The position numbers and the translations under genes were made by a program. A DNA stretch of 64,000 nt, from NCBI GenBank assembly GCA_934454635.1, contig CAKSFR010000010.1, forward strand, positions 1-64,000, in the 5' to 3' direction. This DNA comes from an uncultured Ruminiclostridium sp. GTDB taxonomy: Bacteria > Bacillota > Clostridia > Oscillospirales > Ruminococcaceae. Shown in pieces: positions 52,106-61,300 of this stretch (position 1 is the stretch's first letter; each line of letters starts with the position of its first letter). Below the pieces are notes generated by a model, which ran no database searches, was not told the origin of the DNA, and saw only the letters and a list, made by a program, of their open reading frames with translations.

Positions 52106-52138
52106 AAACTATTATAGTTTTATCGGCGGTCAGTATAA
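52089..52138. repeat. MITE-like inverted repeat, short copy E (in the flhA end)
   Basis: CTTAGCGCCAATTAAAAACT starts the element and CGGCGGTCAGTATAA ends it. The right arm is diverged (TATCGGCGGTC instead of AATTGGCGCT). It provides the last codons and TAA of flhA. Confidence 0.75.
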
Positions 52139-52164
52139 ATCTCTGAGGATAAGGAGGGACGCTC

Positions 52165-52905
52165 TTGAAAACGGAATTTGATGTTGTTCAGTCGATACAG
52201 GAATACCGCGCGACAGGCAATACCAATATAAGAAACGATATTGTTCTCCGTTATCTCGACGTCGTGCGGCTTATCGCGGTTTCTCTGAGAAATATTTATC
52301 TTAAATACGCGTCGGCGGACGACGTAATAAACGAGGGCGTACTCGCGCTTATGGGCGCGATCGAAACCTTTGACCCCGAACGCGGCGTAAAATTTGAAAC
52401 GTATGCAAATCTTAAAATAAAAGGCGCGATAATCGACTATGTGCGGCGGCAAGACTGGGTTCCGCGGCAGGTTCGGCACTTCGGCAAAGAGCTTGACGGC
52501 GCGTACAGCGAGCTTTTCTCAAAACTCGGGCGGCACCCCACAAACGACGAGATTGCCGAATACATGGGCATTACAAAGGAAAAGCTAATGCGCGGCATGG
52601 CTGACGCGGCGGGCGCGATAACGCTTTCGTTCGAGGAGCTTCTCTATGAGGACAACTTCAACGTAGAGGGCGGGAAAACTGCTGACAGGCGGCTGTATGA
52701 ACAGGAGCAGAAAAAGGTGATCGCGCAGGCGATCGACGAGCTGAACCCGAAAGCTAAGCAGGTCGTAACGCTGTATTATTACGAAAAGCTGAAATTTTCG
52801 GAAATAGGGCAGGTTCTCAGCGTTTCGGAGTCGCGCGTGTGCCAGATACACGCAAAGGCGATGCTTCAGCTTAAACACGCGCTTACGCAGTACATTCAAC
52901 AGTAA
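52165..52905 (+). CDS. fliA: Flagellar sigma factor (sigma-28 family)
   Basis: This 246-residue protein uses a TTG start, 6 bases after AGGAGGGA. Region 2 includes FDPERGVKFETYANLKIKGA and IIDYVRRQDWVPRQVRHFGK (about 71-112). Region 3 is LGRHPTNDEIAEYMGITKEK. Region 4 is AKQVVTLYYYEKLKFSEIGQ and VLSVSESRVCQIHAKAMLQL (about 195-235). FliA/SigD directs late flagellar genes. In Bacillus the gene follows cheD at the operon end; here it follows flhA and precedes cheC and cheD. Confidence 0.93.
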   Translation: MKTEFDVVQSIQEYRATGNTNIRNDIVLRYLDVVRLIAVSLRNIYLKYASADDVINEGVLALMGAIETFDPERGVKFETYANLKIKGAIIDYVRRQDWVPRQVRHFGKELDGAYSELFSKLGRHPTNDEIAEYMGITKEKLMRGMADAAGAITLSFEELLYEDNFNVEGGKTADRRLYEQEQKKVIAQAIDELNPKAKQVVTLYYYEKLKFSEIGQVLSVSESRVCQIHAKAMLQLKHALTQYIQQ

Positions 52906-53002
52906 ACGTAAAGTAAAATTATGATATTTTTTGTCATTTTGTATATCATTTCGGCAAGGATTGTTCATGTTTGATAAAAATATGAACCGGAAAGGAAAAA
53001 TT

Positions 53003-53740
53003 ATGCTAAGAGGTTTTTATAACGCGGCGCAGGGAATGCTCAACAAGCAGCGCCAGCTTGACGCAATCGGCAACAATATTGTAAACGCGAACACGGCAGG
53101 CTATAAAAAGGACGAAATTATCCTGAATACGTTTATGGACGAGATGATTCTCGTAAACGAGCGTAAGGAAACCTCGGGACATTTCCTCCAAACATATGTT
53201 GACGTGTCGAAAACTAACCTTGAACAGAGTAATTTCACTTTTACGGACAGTAATTTCGACGTCGGAATATACGGAAACGTATATTTTAATATTCGCGGGC
53301 AGGGCGATAATATTTATCAGACCCGCAACGGACAGTGGGAACTTGACGGCGAGGGTTATCTCGTTCTCGGGAAAATGGGGCGCGTTCAAGGCGAAAACGG
53401 GGACATTTACCTCGGCACGGGCGACTTCACCATTGACAACGACGGTTCGATCTATGTGAACAACGAGCGTGTAGACGGGCTGCTGCTGACTTATATTCCA
53501 CCGGACGCGGACGTTGAAAAAATCGACAGCACGCTTATGCGCTACGAGGGCGACGGAGTTATCCCCGCGGACGAGGTCTACGACGTTATACAGGGCTGCT
53601 GGGAGCACTCGAACGTTGACGGAAATAAGGAAATAACGCAGATGATGGAGGCGCAGCGGCTCTACGAGGCAAACAGCCGCATTCTGCGCTACCTTGACAG
53701 CATAAACAGCAGAGCGGTTGAAATCGCTTCTATTCAGTAA
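53003..53740 (+). CDS. Flagellar rod protein, FlgF/FlgG type (first copy)
   Basis: This 245-residue protein has the rod N-terminus FYNAAQGMLNKQRQLDAIGN and NNIVNANTAGYKKDEI (about 4-38). YQTRNGQWELDGEGYLVLG (about 104) and the C-terminal SNVDGNKEITQMMEAQRLYE then ANSRILRYLDSINSRAVEIA complete it. These are export and polymerisation motifs of axial proteins. It is likely the proximal rod protein FlgF, because the next gene is a second one of the same family. AAAGGAAA precedes the ATG. Confidence 0.85.
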   Translation: MLRGFYNAAQGMLNKQRQLDAIGNNIVNANTAGYKKDEIILNTFMDEMILVNERKETSGHFLQTYVDVSKTNLEQSNFTFTDSNFDVGIYGNVYFNIRGQGDNIYQTRNGQWELDGEGYLVLGKMGRVQGENGDIYLGTGDFTIDNDGSIYVNNERVDGLLLTYIPPDADVEKIDSTLMRYEGDGVIPADEVYDVIQGCWEHSNVDGNKEITQMMEAQRLYEANSRILRYLDSINSRAVEIASIQ

Positions 53741-53760
53741 CACGAAAGGCGGATAGAAAT

Positions 53761-54540
53761 ATGAACATTTCGTTTTATACGGGCGCTTCGGGAATGATCG
53801 CCGAGCAGGAAGGCATGAACATTTACTCGAATAATATCGCAAACGTAAACACCGTGGGCTATAAGTCGCTTCGTCCGAGCTTTGCGGACTGCGTCTACAC
53901 ACAGCAGCGCAAAACCGAGCCTGAGTGGCAGACGGGGCATGGACAGTACATAATGAAAACCGATTTTATGTGGGAACAGGGTACGTTCAACATGACCGAA
54001 CAGGCGCTTGATTTCGCAATTCCCAACGACAATTTCTTTATGGTGCTCGACGAGCGCGGAGATACCTATCTGACCCGCGACGGTTCTTTTGAAATAACTC
54101 AGATCGACGACCACTGGGAACTCGTGAACGGCTGCGGGGAATTTGTTCTCGACAACGAGGGCAACCACATTATCGTTCCTTTCCTGACCGCCGAGCGCAA
54201 TATAACCGACGAAACGGGGCTTGTTATCGGGACGGAGGAGTATGAAACGAACGAGATCGACTATGACACGCTCACTGATATGATAGGGCTTTATGAGGTT
54301 GACAACAACTGGGGACTTGAACAGGGCGAGGATAATCACTTCGTGATTACCGACCGCTCGGGTCAGCCGCGCGCTTCCGAGGACAGGGAGATACTGCGGC
54401 AGGCGCTCGAAATGTCCACCGTTGACCTCGCGAGCGAAATGGTTCACCTTATTGAAACGCAGCGTTCGTATCAGCTCAGCGCGCGCGTTGTAACGACCTC
54501 CGACGAGCTTATGAGCATTGCGAACAACCTCAGAGCGTAA
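53761..54540 (+). CDS. flgG: Flagellar rod protein, FlgF/FlgG type (second copy)
   Basis: This 259-residue protein has the N-terminus FYTGASGMIAEQEGMNIYSN and NIANVNTVGYKSLRPSF (about 5-41). A middle YLTRDGSFEITQIDDHW (about 102) and a C-terminal EMSTVDLASEMVHLIETQRS followed by YQLSARVVTTSDELMSIANN complete it. The C-terminal motif is closer to FlgG (distal rod) than that of its neighbour. It lies 20 bp after the first copy. Confidence 0.85.
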   Translation: MNISFYTGASGMIAEQEGMNIYSNNIANVNTVGYKSLRPSFADCVYTQQRKTEPEWQTGHGQYIMKTDFMWEQGTFNMTEQALDFAIPNDNFFMVLDERGDTYLTRDGSFEITQIDDHWELVNGCGEFVLDNEGNHIIVPFLTAERNITDETGLVIGTEEYETNEIDYDTLTDMIGLYEVDNNWGLEQGEDNHFVITDRSGQPRASEDREILRQALEMSTVDLASEMVHLIETQRSYQLSARVVTTSDELMSIANNLRA

Positions 54541-54574
54541 GGCGGCTTAATTCTTCCGGAAAGGATTGATTTTT

Positions 54575-55198
54575 TTGACTATTGAAAGCTATGAACAGCT
54601 CGGAGCTATGGAAATAGACGTGCTTACCGAGGTAGGAAATATCGGCTCGGGAAACGCAGTTACCGCTTTTTCGGCGATGATAGGAAAAACGGTCGATATT
54701 CAGGTTCCTGCCGTAAAGCTGCTCGATTTTCAGACGGCTATCGACTTCGCGGGCGGCGCCGAAAAGATCGTCGCAGGGATTCTTGTTCAGATTTCGGGCG
54801 ATATCGAGGGAATGATGCTGTTTCTGCTCGAACAGGATATGGTAGACCTTATTGTTTCGACATTTTTCGGTCAGAATACGGTAAGCCTGCTTGAGCTGAC
54901 TCCCGATATGGTTTCGGCGCTCAACGAAACGGGCAACATAATGTCCGGCTCTTATGTAAACGCTATCGCGGAGCTTGCGCAAATGAAAATAAACGTCGGC
55001 GTACCTATGATGTGCGTGGATATGGTCGGCGCGATAATGAGCGTTCCCGTAAGCATTATCGGCGAGATGAGCGATAAGCTGTTATTTATCGACAGCCACC
55101 TGCTTATCGACAAAACGGAGATTAAGTCGAAGATGATGCTCCTTCCTACGGTCAATTCGCTTGACACACTTCTGAAAAGGCTCGGGGTGACAGCATGA
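54575..55198 (+). CDS. cheC: CheY-P phosphatase CheC
   Basis: This protein of 207 residues is counted from the TTG that lies 9 bases behind GGAAAGG. Two pseudo-repeats carry the active-site pattern: IDVLTEVGNIGSGNAVTAFS (about 15-34) and VSALNETGNIMSGSYVNAIA (about 113-132), each with Glu and Asn. CheC removes phosphate from CheY and binds CheD. The stop overlaps the cheD start by 4 bp, which fits the CheC-CheD partnership. Confidence 0.92.
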   Translation: MTIESYEQLGAMEIDVLTEVGNIGSGNAVTAFSAMIGKTVDIQVPAVKLLDFQTAIDFAGGAEKIVAGILVQISGDIEGMMLFLLEQDMVDLIVSTFFGQNTVSLLELTPDMVSALNETGNIMSGSYVNAIAELAQMKINVGVPMMCVDMVGAIMSVPVSIIGEMSDKLLFIDSHLLIDKTEIKSKMMLLPTVNSLDTLLKRLGVTA

Positions 55199-55674
55199 GC
55201 CAGAAATTCATTGTCGGAATTTCCGACTGGAAGATCTGCGAACGCGACGATATTCTTGTTACCTATGCGCTCGGTTCGTGCATAGGTATATGCCTTTACG
55301 ACAAAATCACGGGAATTTCGGGACTTTCGCACATAATGCTCCCCGACAGCAAATCAATCGCGGGCGGCTCGGCAACGCCCATGAAGTTCGCCGATACGGC
55401 TATTCCCGCAATGCTTTCGGCAATGCGTGCAAAGGGCGCCTGTGCGGGTATTACCGCGAAAATTGCGGGCGGCGCGACAATGTTCCAGTGTAACGGCGCG
55501 CAGTTTAATATCGGCGAACGAAATATCGCGGCGGTAAGGACGGTTCTCGGCGGACTGCATATCCCGATAATCGCGGCGGACACGGGGCTTAATTACGGAC
55601 GAACCGTAACATTCTACTCCGAAAACGGCGCGGTCGAGGTAAGCTCTACAGTGCGCGGAAAAAATGTCATTTAA
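55195..55674 (+). CDS. cheD: Chemoreceptor glutamine deamidase CheD
   Basis: This 159-residue enzyme has the catalytic Cys in YALGSCIGICLYD (about 24-36), the His in SGLSHIMLPDS (about 45), and the Thr in KIAGGATMFQ (about 93). It deamidates receptor glutamines and stimulates CheC. The receptor, cheA, cheW, cheB and cheR genes are not in this window. Confidence 0.94.
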   Translation: MSQKFIVGISDWKICERDDILVTYALGSCIGICLYDKITGISGLSHIMLPDSKSIAGGSATPMKFADTAIPAMLSAMRAKGACAGITAKIAGGATMFQCNGAQFNIGERNIAAVRTVLGGLHIPIIAADTGLNYGRTVTFYSENGAVEVSSTVRGKNVI

Positions 55675-57115
55675 GATCCGTAAACGGCGAACCTTGGAGG
55701 AAACGGTCTTGAAAAACAGCATAAAAGATATGGAGCGGCTTTTCGACAGTATCATTGACGGGCTGAAGCAGCCTGTCGGTGAGAGTCCTGCCGCTTCTTT
55801 TTTAAACACGAGTAATAACCCGAACGTTACGATCAAGATAACGGTCGCAGAGGACGGACTCAGCGCGCGGATATGCGCTATGACGTCAGACCCGCTGCGC
55901 GGAAGCTATCCTGTAGAAACGCTCAACCGTGCTATACGCGAAAAGGGCGTTGTTTTCGGAATCGACGCGGCTAGGCTGCTTGAAATGGCGCTTGGCGGAA
56001 TTTACGATACCGAAATTGAATTTGCGCGTGGAACTGCGCCAACTGACGGCGCTGACGGGCGCGTCGTTCCGCTTATCGAACTACCGGAAGCGGGCGAGCT
56101 TTATCCGATCAAAGCGGGAACTGCGCTTTGCAGGATAGAACCGCCGACTTCGGGAATAAACGGGACAGATGTTTTCGGAAATGTTATCCGTGCGAAGTGC
56201 GGAAAAGCCTGCGCGGCTCCGAACGGCGAAAACACCCTCCTGAGCAGCGACTGTACGCAGCTTGCTGCGGGAATCTCGGGAGCGCTTACGCTGAAAAACG
56301 GACGCTACTGCATGAGCGACGAGTTTGTCGTCGAAGAAGATATCGACCGAAAAAACGGCAAGCTCGACTTTTTCGGAAATATAACCGTGCGCGGGAATGT
56401 CCACAAAGGCGCGGATATACGCTGCGGCGGAAAAATCAGGATTTACGGTTCGGTTTCGGAAGCGGAGCTTTCAGCCAAAAGCGTGGAAATTGCCGAAGAA
56501 TGCTCGGGAACAAAAATCACCGCCGAGAGCATGGTGCTTTCGGACTGCCGCGAATGCGGACTGCGCTGTTCGGGAACGGTAAAGTGCGGGTCGCTGTATG
56601 AGTGCGATGTGATTTGCGACGGAGATATTTTCTGCACCGAAAATTACGGCGTTATCTGCGGCGGAAAAATCGACTGCGCGGGACGTATCGTCTGCACCTC
56701 CGCAGGTACGAGAATGCACGAAAAAACCGAAATCATTCTCGGCAACGCTGCACGACTTGAAAGTGAAAAATCACAGCTTGAAGAAAAACTGTCAAAAATA
56801 GACGCGGAAATAAGCAAAATCAGTGAAAAACTTGACGAGCAGGCGAACAGCGCCGATATTTCCGAACATGACCGCGAGCTTATTGCTGCGGCTCAGCGCA
56901 TAAAAAAGCGGCGCGAAGAAGAACGCGAGCCCATATCCGCGAGAATCGAAAAAACGGCGGAATTTATCTCAAATACGCACAGCTCGTCGCTTCGTGCGGC
57001 TCGGGCGCTTCACCCGGGAGTAATCATATCCCTCGGCGCATACCGCCGCGATGTTGAAAAGGAATATGCGGGCGCGGCAATTTACGGGAATCATCTCGGG
57101 ATAGTGATCTCATAG
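55664..57115 (+). CDS. FapA/DUF342 family protein
   Basis: This 483-residue protein starts 11 bp before the cheD stop. The N-terminal domain precedes a region of beta-helix character with repeated Gly and Cys: GNITVRGNVHKGADIRCGGK, RIYGSVSEAELSAKSVEIAE and DGDIFCTENYGVICGGKIDC (about 240-350). A coiled coil (about 370-435) follows. The DUF342/FapA family is of uncertain function and is often encoded with flagellar and chemotaxis genes. At least a dozen Cys in the beta-helix is unusual and may indicate metal binding. Confidence 0.85.
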   Translation: MSFKIRKRRTLEETVLKNSIKDMERLFDSIIDGLKQPVGESPAASFLNTSNNPNVTIKITVAEDGLSARICAMTSDPLRGSYPVETLNRAIREKGVVFGIDAARLLEMALGGIYDTEIEFARGTAPTDGADGRVVPLIELPEAGELYPIKAGTALCRIEPPTSGINGTDVFGNVIRAKCGKACAAPNGENTLLSSDCTQLAAGISGALTLKNGRYCMSDEFVVEEDIDRKNGKLDFFGNITVRGNVHKGADIRCGGKIRIYGSVSEAELSAKSVEIAEECSGTKITAESMVLSDCRECGLRCSGTVKCGSLYECDVICDGDIFCTENYGVICGGKIDCAGRIVCTSAGTRMHEKTEIILGNAARLESEKSQLEEKLSKIDAEISKISEKLDEQANSADISEHDRELIAAAQRIKKRREEEREPISARIEKTAEFISNTHSSSLRAARALHPGVIISLGAYRRDVEKEYAGAAIYGNHLGIVIS

Positions 57116-57233
57116 GACGCGTTTCGGTGAGAACGCCGCATTCCGCTTTAAGCGGAATGCGGCAGGCGGGCTTGCGAGCAAATCTCACGGGCGCGTGCGC
57201 ACGCGCCGTCTTTCGGCGAAGCCGAAAGACGGC

Positions 57234-57260
57234 AAAGCGCGGCTTTGCCGCGCTTTTTTT
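57234..57260 (+). terminator. Likely terminator of the flagellar operon
   Basis: AAAGCGCGGC-TTT-GCCGCGCTTT is followed by further T, making the fourth hairpin of the cluster a good intrinsic terminator, about 120 bp after the operon's last stop. Confidence 0.6.
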
Positions 57261-57583
57261 CGTTCCGCAAAGCGGAACGAAAAGCGTGCGCACGCGCCGC
57301 CGCTTCAGCCGGACCTCGCCGATAAGAGGGATAAGCACTATCCCATGCCCTGCGGCGTTTTGCTTCGCGCGGTATATTCCGACCTGCCAAAAGCCGCATT
57401 GCCCTGCAAATCCCCGCGGCTTTTGGTATCTTTTGCCCTCCCGCACCCCAATTAACGCCGCTATCCACACGAGCAGCTTCACCCGCCGCAGCGCTCCGCT
57501 CGGGCTTCGCCCTTCGCTCCGCGCCTTTTTCCCGCCCGTATATCAAATTCCACACGTTTCCTGCCCCTTTTTTCAAAAAAGGC

Positions 57584-57613
57584 TTGTAATTACACCTCAA
57601 TATATGGTATAAT
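57584..57613 (+). promoter_or_regulatory. Promoter of rlmB
   Basis: TTGTAA (57584-57589) and TATAAT (57608-57613) lie 18 bp apart, with a TGG just before the -10. The start codon is about 38 bp downstream. Confidence 0.6.
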
Positions 57614-57650
57614 GTAATGTAAGTGTACACCAATATATGAGGTTAAATAA

Positions 57651-58376
57651 ATGGACGAACAGATAATTTACGGAAGAAACGCCGTTACCGAGGCGCTGCG
57701 TTCGGGGAAAACGGTCGATACCGTATACATACAAAAAACCGCAAAAGGGCTCGGCGGAATAATCGCTCTTGCAAAGGAATCGGGCGCGGTCGTAAAGGAC
57801 GCGGGCGAGGATAAGCTGGCAGAGCTTTCGGGCGGCGGAAAGCACGGCGGAGTCGCCGCAGTTCTGGCTGCTGCGGAATACGCTTCGGTGCAGGATCTTC
57901 TTGATATTGCGAAAGAGCGCGGCGAGCCGCCTTTTCTGATTATCGCGGACGAAATTCAGGATCCGCATAACCTCGGCGCAATTATAAGAACAGCTGAAGC
58001 GGCGGGCGCACATGGCGTTATTATTCCAAAAAGAAGAAGCGCGGGGCTGACAGCGACGGTGTTCAAGACCTCGGCGGGCGCGGCAAGCTGGCTGAAAGTC
58101 GCACGGGTATCAAATCTTCCCGACACTATAAAGGAACTGAAAAAAGCAGGTATATGGGTCTACGGCGCGGAGGCGGACGGAGAACCCTTTTATAAAGCGG
58201 ATCTGAGCGGCCCCGTCGCGCTGGTTATCGGCTCGGAGGGCTTTGGGCTGGGGCGGTTGGTGCGCGATAGCTGCGATATGATCTTGTCAATCGATATGTA
58301 CGGAAAGGTCAATTCTCTCAACGCCTCGGTAAGCGCAGGCATACTTATGTACGAGGTCGTACGTCACAGAAGATAG
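57651..58376 (+). CDS. rlmB: RNA 2'-O-methyltransferase of the TrmH/SpoU family
   Basis: This 241-residue protein has an N-terminal substrate-binding domain (YGRNAVTEALRSGKTVDTVY) and a SPOUT methyltransferase domain with a knot. Motif 1 is DEIQDPHNLGAIIRTAEAAG (about 102-121), motif 2 is VALVIGSEGFGLGRLVRDSC (about 191-210) and motif 3 is LSIDMYGKVNSLNASVSAGI (about 213-232). The length and layout fit RlmB, which methylates G2251 of 23S rRNA, though a tRNA methylase cannot be excluded. The next gene starts 11 bp later. Confidence 0.9.
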   Translation: MDEQIIYGRNAVTEALRSGKTVDTVYIQKTAKGLGGIIALAKESGAVVKDAGEDKLAELSGGGKHGGVAAVLAAAEYASVQDLLDIAKERGEPPFLIIADEIQDPHNLGAIIRTAEAAGAHGVIIPKRRSAGLTATVFKTSAGAASWLKVARVSNLPDTIKELKKAGIWVYGAEADGEPFYKADLSGPVALVIGSEGFGLGRLVRDSCDMILSIDMYGKVNSLNASVSAGILMYEVVRHRR

Positions 58377-58387
58377 GAGGCGACGGG

Positions 58388-61300
58388 ATGTCTGATTTCA
58401 ATTTAGAAGATATTCTTGCGGAAGTTGAAAATAAAAGAACAAAATCCCGCGCTTCGGGGTCGGACGAGCCGACGCCCGAGGGTTACGCTCCGGATTTTGA
58501 CGTTGATGATATTTTAAATGAAATACTGGGTTCGGACGAAGCGAAAAAGCCCGCAAAACCCGCTAAAAATGCAAAAGCGGCTGAAAAAGAACGCCGCCGC
58601 GCCGAAATTGCGGAGCAGAAACGCCGCGAGGCTCAGGAAAAAGAAGAAGAACGTCTAAAAAGGGCTGCCGAGGAGCAGCAGCGTATCGCAGAGGAGCGCG
58701 AGCGCAAGGCACGCGAAGAACGTGAACGCCGCGAAGCGCGTCAGAAAGAGCTTGAAGAAGCGGCGCGCAAAAAGCGCGAGGAGCTTGCGGAAGAACAGCG
58801 CCGTGCGGAAATGAAGCTGCGCAAGGCGGCGGAGGAAGCGGAAGAACGCAAGCGCCTTGCACTTGAGGAGGAACGCCGCAAGGAAGAGGAAAAGGCAAGG
58901 CTTGCGGCTCTGGACGCTGCCGAGCGTGAGCTTGCCGAGCGTGAAGCGAAAAGAAAGCGCCGCGAAGCAGAGGAATCCGAACGCAGATATGCCACGAAAA
59001 ATATCGTTTTTGAGGAAGCTCCTATCGAGCTGCCGAAAATAGAAGAGCCGAGGGCGCAAAAGCCCGCCCCCGCAACCGAGGAAGAACTCGCTCTCGAAAA
59101 TGAACTCCGCGAAAAAAAGCTGGAATCACAGGCACAAAAGCTGCTTGAACGTGAAATCGAGCTTGAAGACCCGGACGATTTTCTCTCCGCGATAAACCCT
59201 TACGATTCGGGCAGCACGCCGAGCCTTACGGGAATAATCGAAACAATTCCCGCGCAGCAGCTTTCCGGCGACACGGTGAGCGTCGCGGGGAACGATCTGA
59301 AAGAACTTGCGCGTGCAAGCGCGGGCAGCGACCGTTCAATAGACGATATTGTCGGTGGGGAAACGCGGGTGATGCCCGGACTTTCTCACAGTGAAGCGCC
59401 TGCCTTCGACCTTGATAAAACATTTGTACTGGGCGACACGAACGAGGTGAAGCCGTTCGCTCCGAAAGCGACCGCCGCATTCTCCGTGGATACGGTCGAG
59501 GTGAAAAAACAGACCGGATCCGACCCGCTCTTGGCTTCGATAAACAAAACCCTTGAGCAGAAGCGCATTGAGGATATACAGGCACAGTCGCCGTATTCGG
59601 TAACGGCGCAGCTTGAATTTCAGGAATCGAAAGCCCCGACAAATACCATAAGCCCCGATATTGACAGCATAAAAATGCCGCATACCGGCGCAGTCCCGAT
59701 AGCCAACCCCGTTATAAATGACCAAAAAATAAAATATTTAAGCTCTAAGCGTAAGCGCAAGCTGTCGGATTTTGTCCTTGAGGACATTCGCGACGACGAT
59801 GATGATTTCGATTATGACGACTATGACGATACGCCCGAAATCGCCGACGAGGACGACGGGCAAATCTGGCAGGATCTCACGGAAACGCACAAAAGCCTGC
59901 GGCTGCGGTTCATTCTCCTGCTTATAATCACGCTTATTGTCGGAGGAATCACGATCGCTCAGGAATTTGGCGCAAGCCTTTCGTTCAATCTTTTCGGCGC
60001 GCAGATAGACTTCCTTGACAAGAAATTTGACCCGAACGGATTTATCTATTTCAACCTCTGCGCCGGCGTTATAGGAATGGCGCTCTGCGCCTCGGCAATA
60101 AGAGGCGGCCTTTCAAAGCTGTTCCGCGGACGCGGAGACTGCGACAGCGCGTGCGCGGCGGTAAGCGTTCTCGCGCTTCTCGGCGGCGTGCTCCACCTCG
60201 TAAACACAGACGATTTACAGCGAAGCAACGCTTTCCTGTTTATTACTCCCGCCCTCGCGGGACTGCTCTTCAACACACTCGGAAAGCTGAGCATGATCTC
60301 ACGCGCGCGCCGAAATTTCCGCTTTATTTCAGCCGAAGCCAATCGCTATTACGCGGACGTTGTCGAGGACGAAAGCGAGGTAGGCGCCTTTACAAAGGGC
60401 GTTGTTACCGAGCTGCCTTTCCTTGTGACAATGCGCAAGACCGAAATTCTCACGGATTTTCTGCGCAAAAGCTACTGCGAGGACAAGGCGGACAGAATTT
60501 CACGCACGCTCACTCTCGTTTCGCTCTGCGCAGGCGTACTTATGGGTCTTCTCACCTACTTTATCCCACACAGCCTGACGACGATGACCCAGAACAATAT
60601 TTACTGGGCAAGCACCGTGCTTATCGGCTTTGTATGCATTTTTGCGCCGTTTTCGACAATGTTTCTGGTGAATAATCCGCTGCGGCGCGCGACGAAAGCG
60701 CTTGAAAAAAGCGGAAGCACAATTCTCGGCTACAGTACTGCCGAGAAATTCAGCCGCACGAATGCGGTAATGACCGATGTTTCGGCGATCTTCCCCGCTT
60801 CGAGCGTGGAATGTACAAACCTGAAGCCCTGTAGGCTGCAAAATTCCATAAACAACATATCGCTTGACCAGGCGATAATCCTCGCCGCAAGCCTTGCGAT
60901 AAAGACAAATTCCGTTCTTTCCCGACTTTTCTATGAAATGATCGGCGGAAAGGAGGAGCTTCTTGCGGATATCGACGGCTGCGTCTATGAGGACAACATG
61001 GGCGTTATGGGCTGGTACGGCAACAAGCGCCTTATCATGGGCAACCGCGAGCACATGAAGCACCACAGCATAAAAGTTCCCGAAATGACGGCGATCGCGA
61101 AATACTGCCGAAACGGTTCTGACGCAGTTTATCTCGCCGTAGGCGGCGAACTGACGATAATTTTCTTTATCCGGCTCACGGCAAATCATCATATCCGCGA
61201 TAATCTGCGCGAACTTAGCGACCGCGGCGTATCGCTAATAGTCAAGACCACGGATTCGCTTGTTACCGTCGGAAAAATCGCAGACCTGTTCGACCTTGAC

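Larger units (their letters stand above)
57116..57650. repeat. Cluster of five perfect hairpins and repeat family segment before rlmB
   Basis: Stems follow each other closely: GCCGCATTCCGC/GCGGAATGCGGC (57135-57163), GGCGCGTGC/GCACGCGCC (57190-57207), CCGTCTTTCGGC/GCCGAAAGACGG (57206-57232), AAAGCGCGGC/GCCGCGCTTT (57234-57256) and TTCGTTCCGC/GCGGAACGAA (57259-57281). The segment at 57341-57430 is the reverse complement of 61770-61860. No gene is present; the frames in both strands follow from base composition. Confidence 0.8.
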
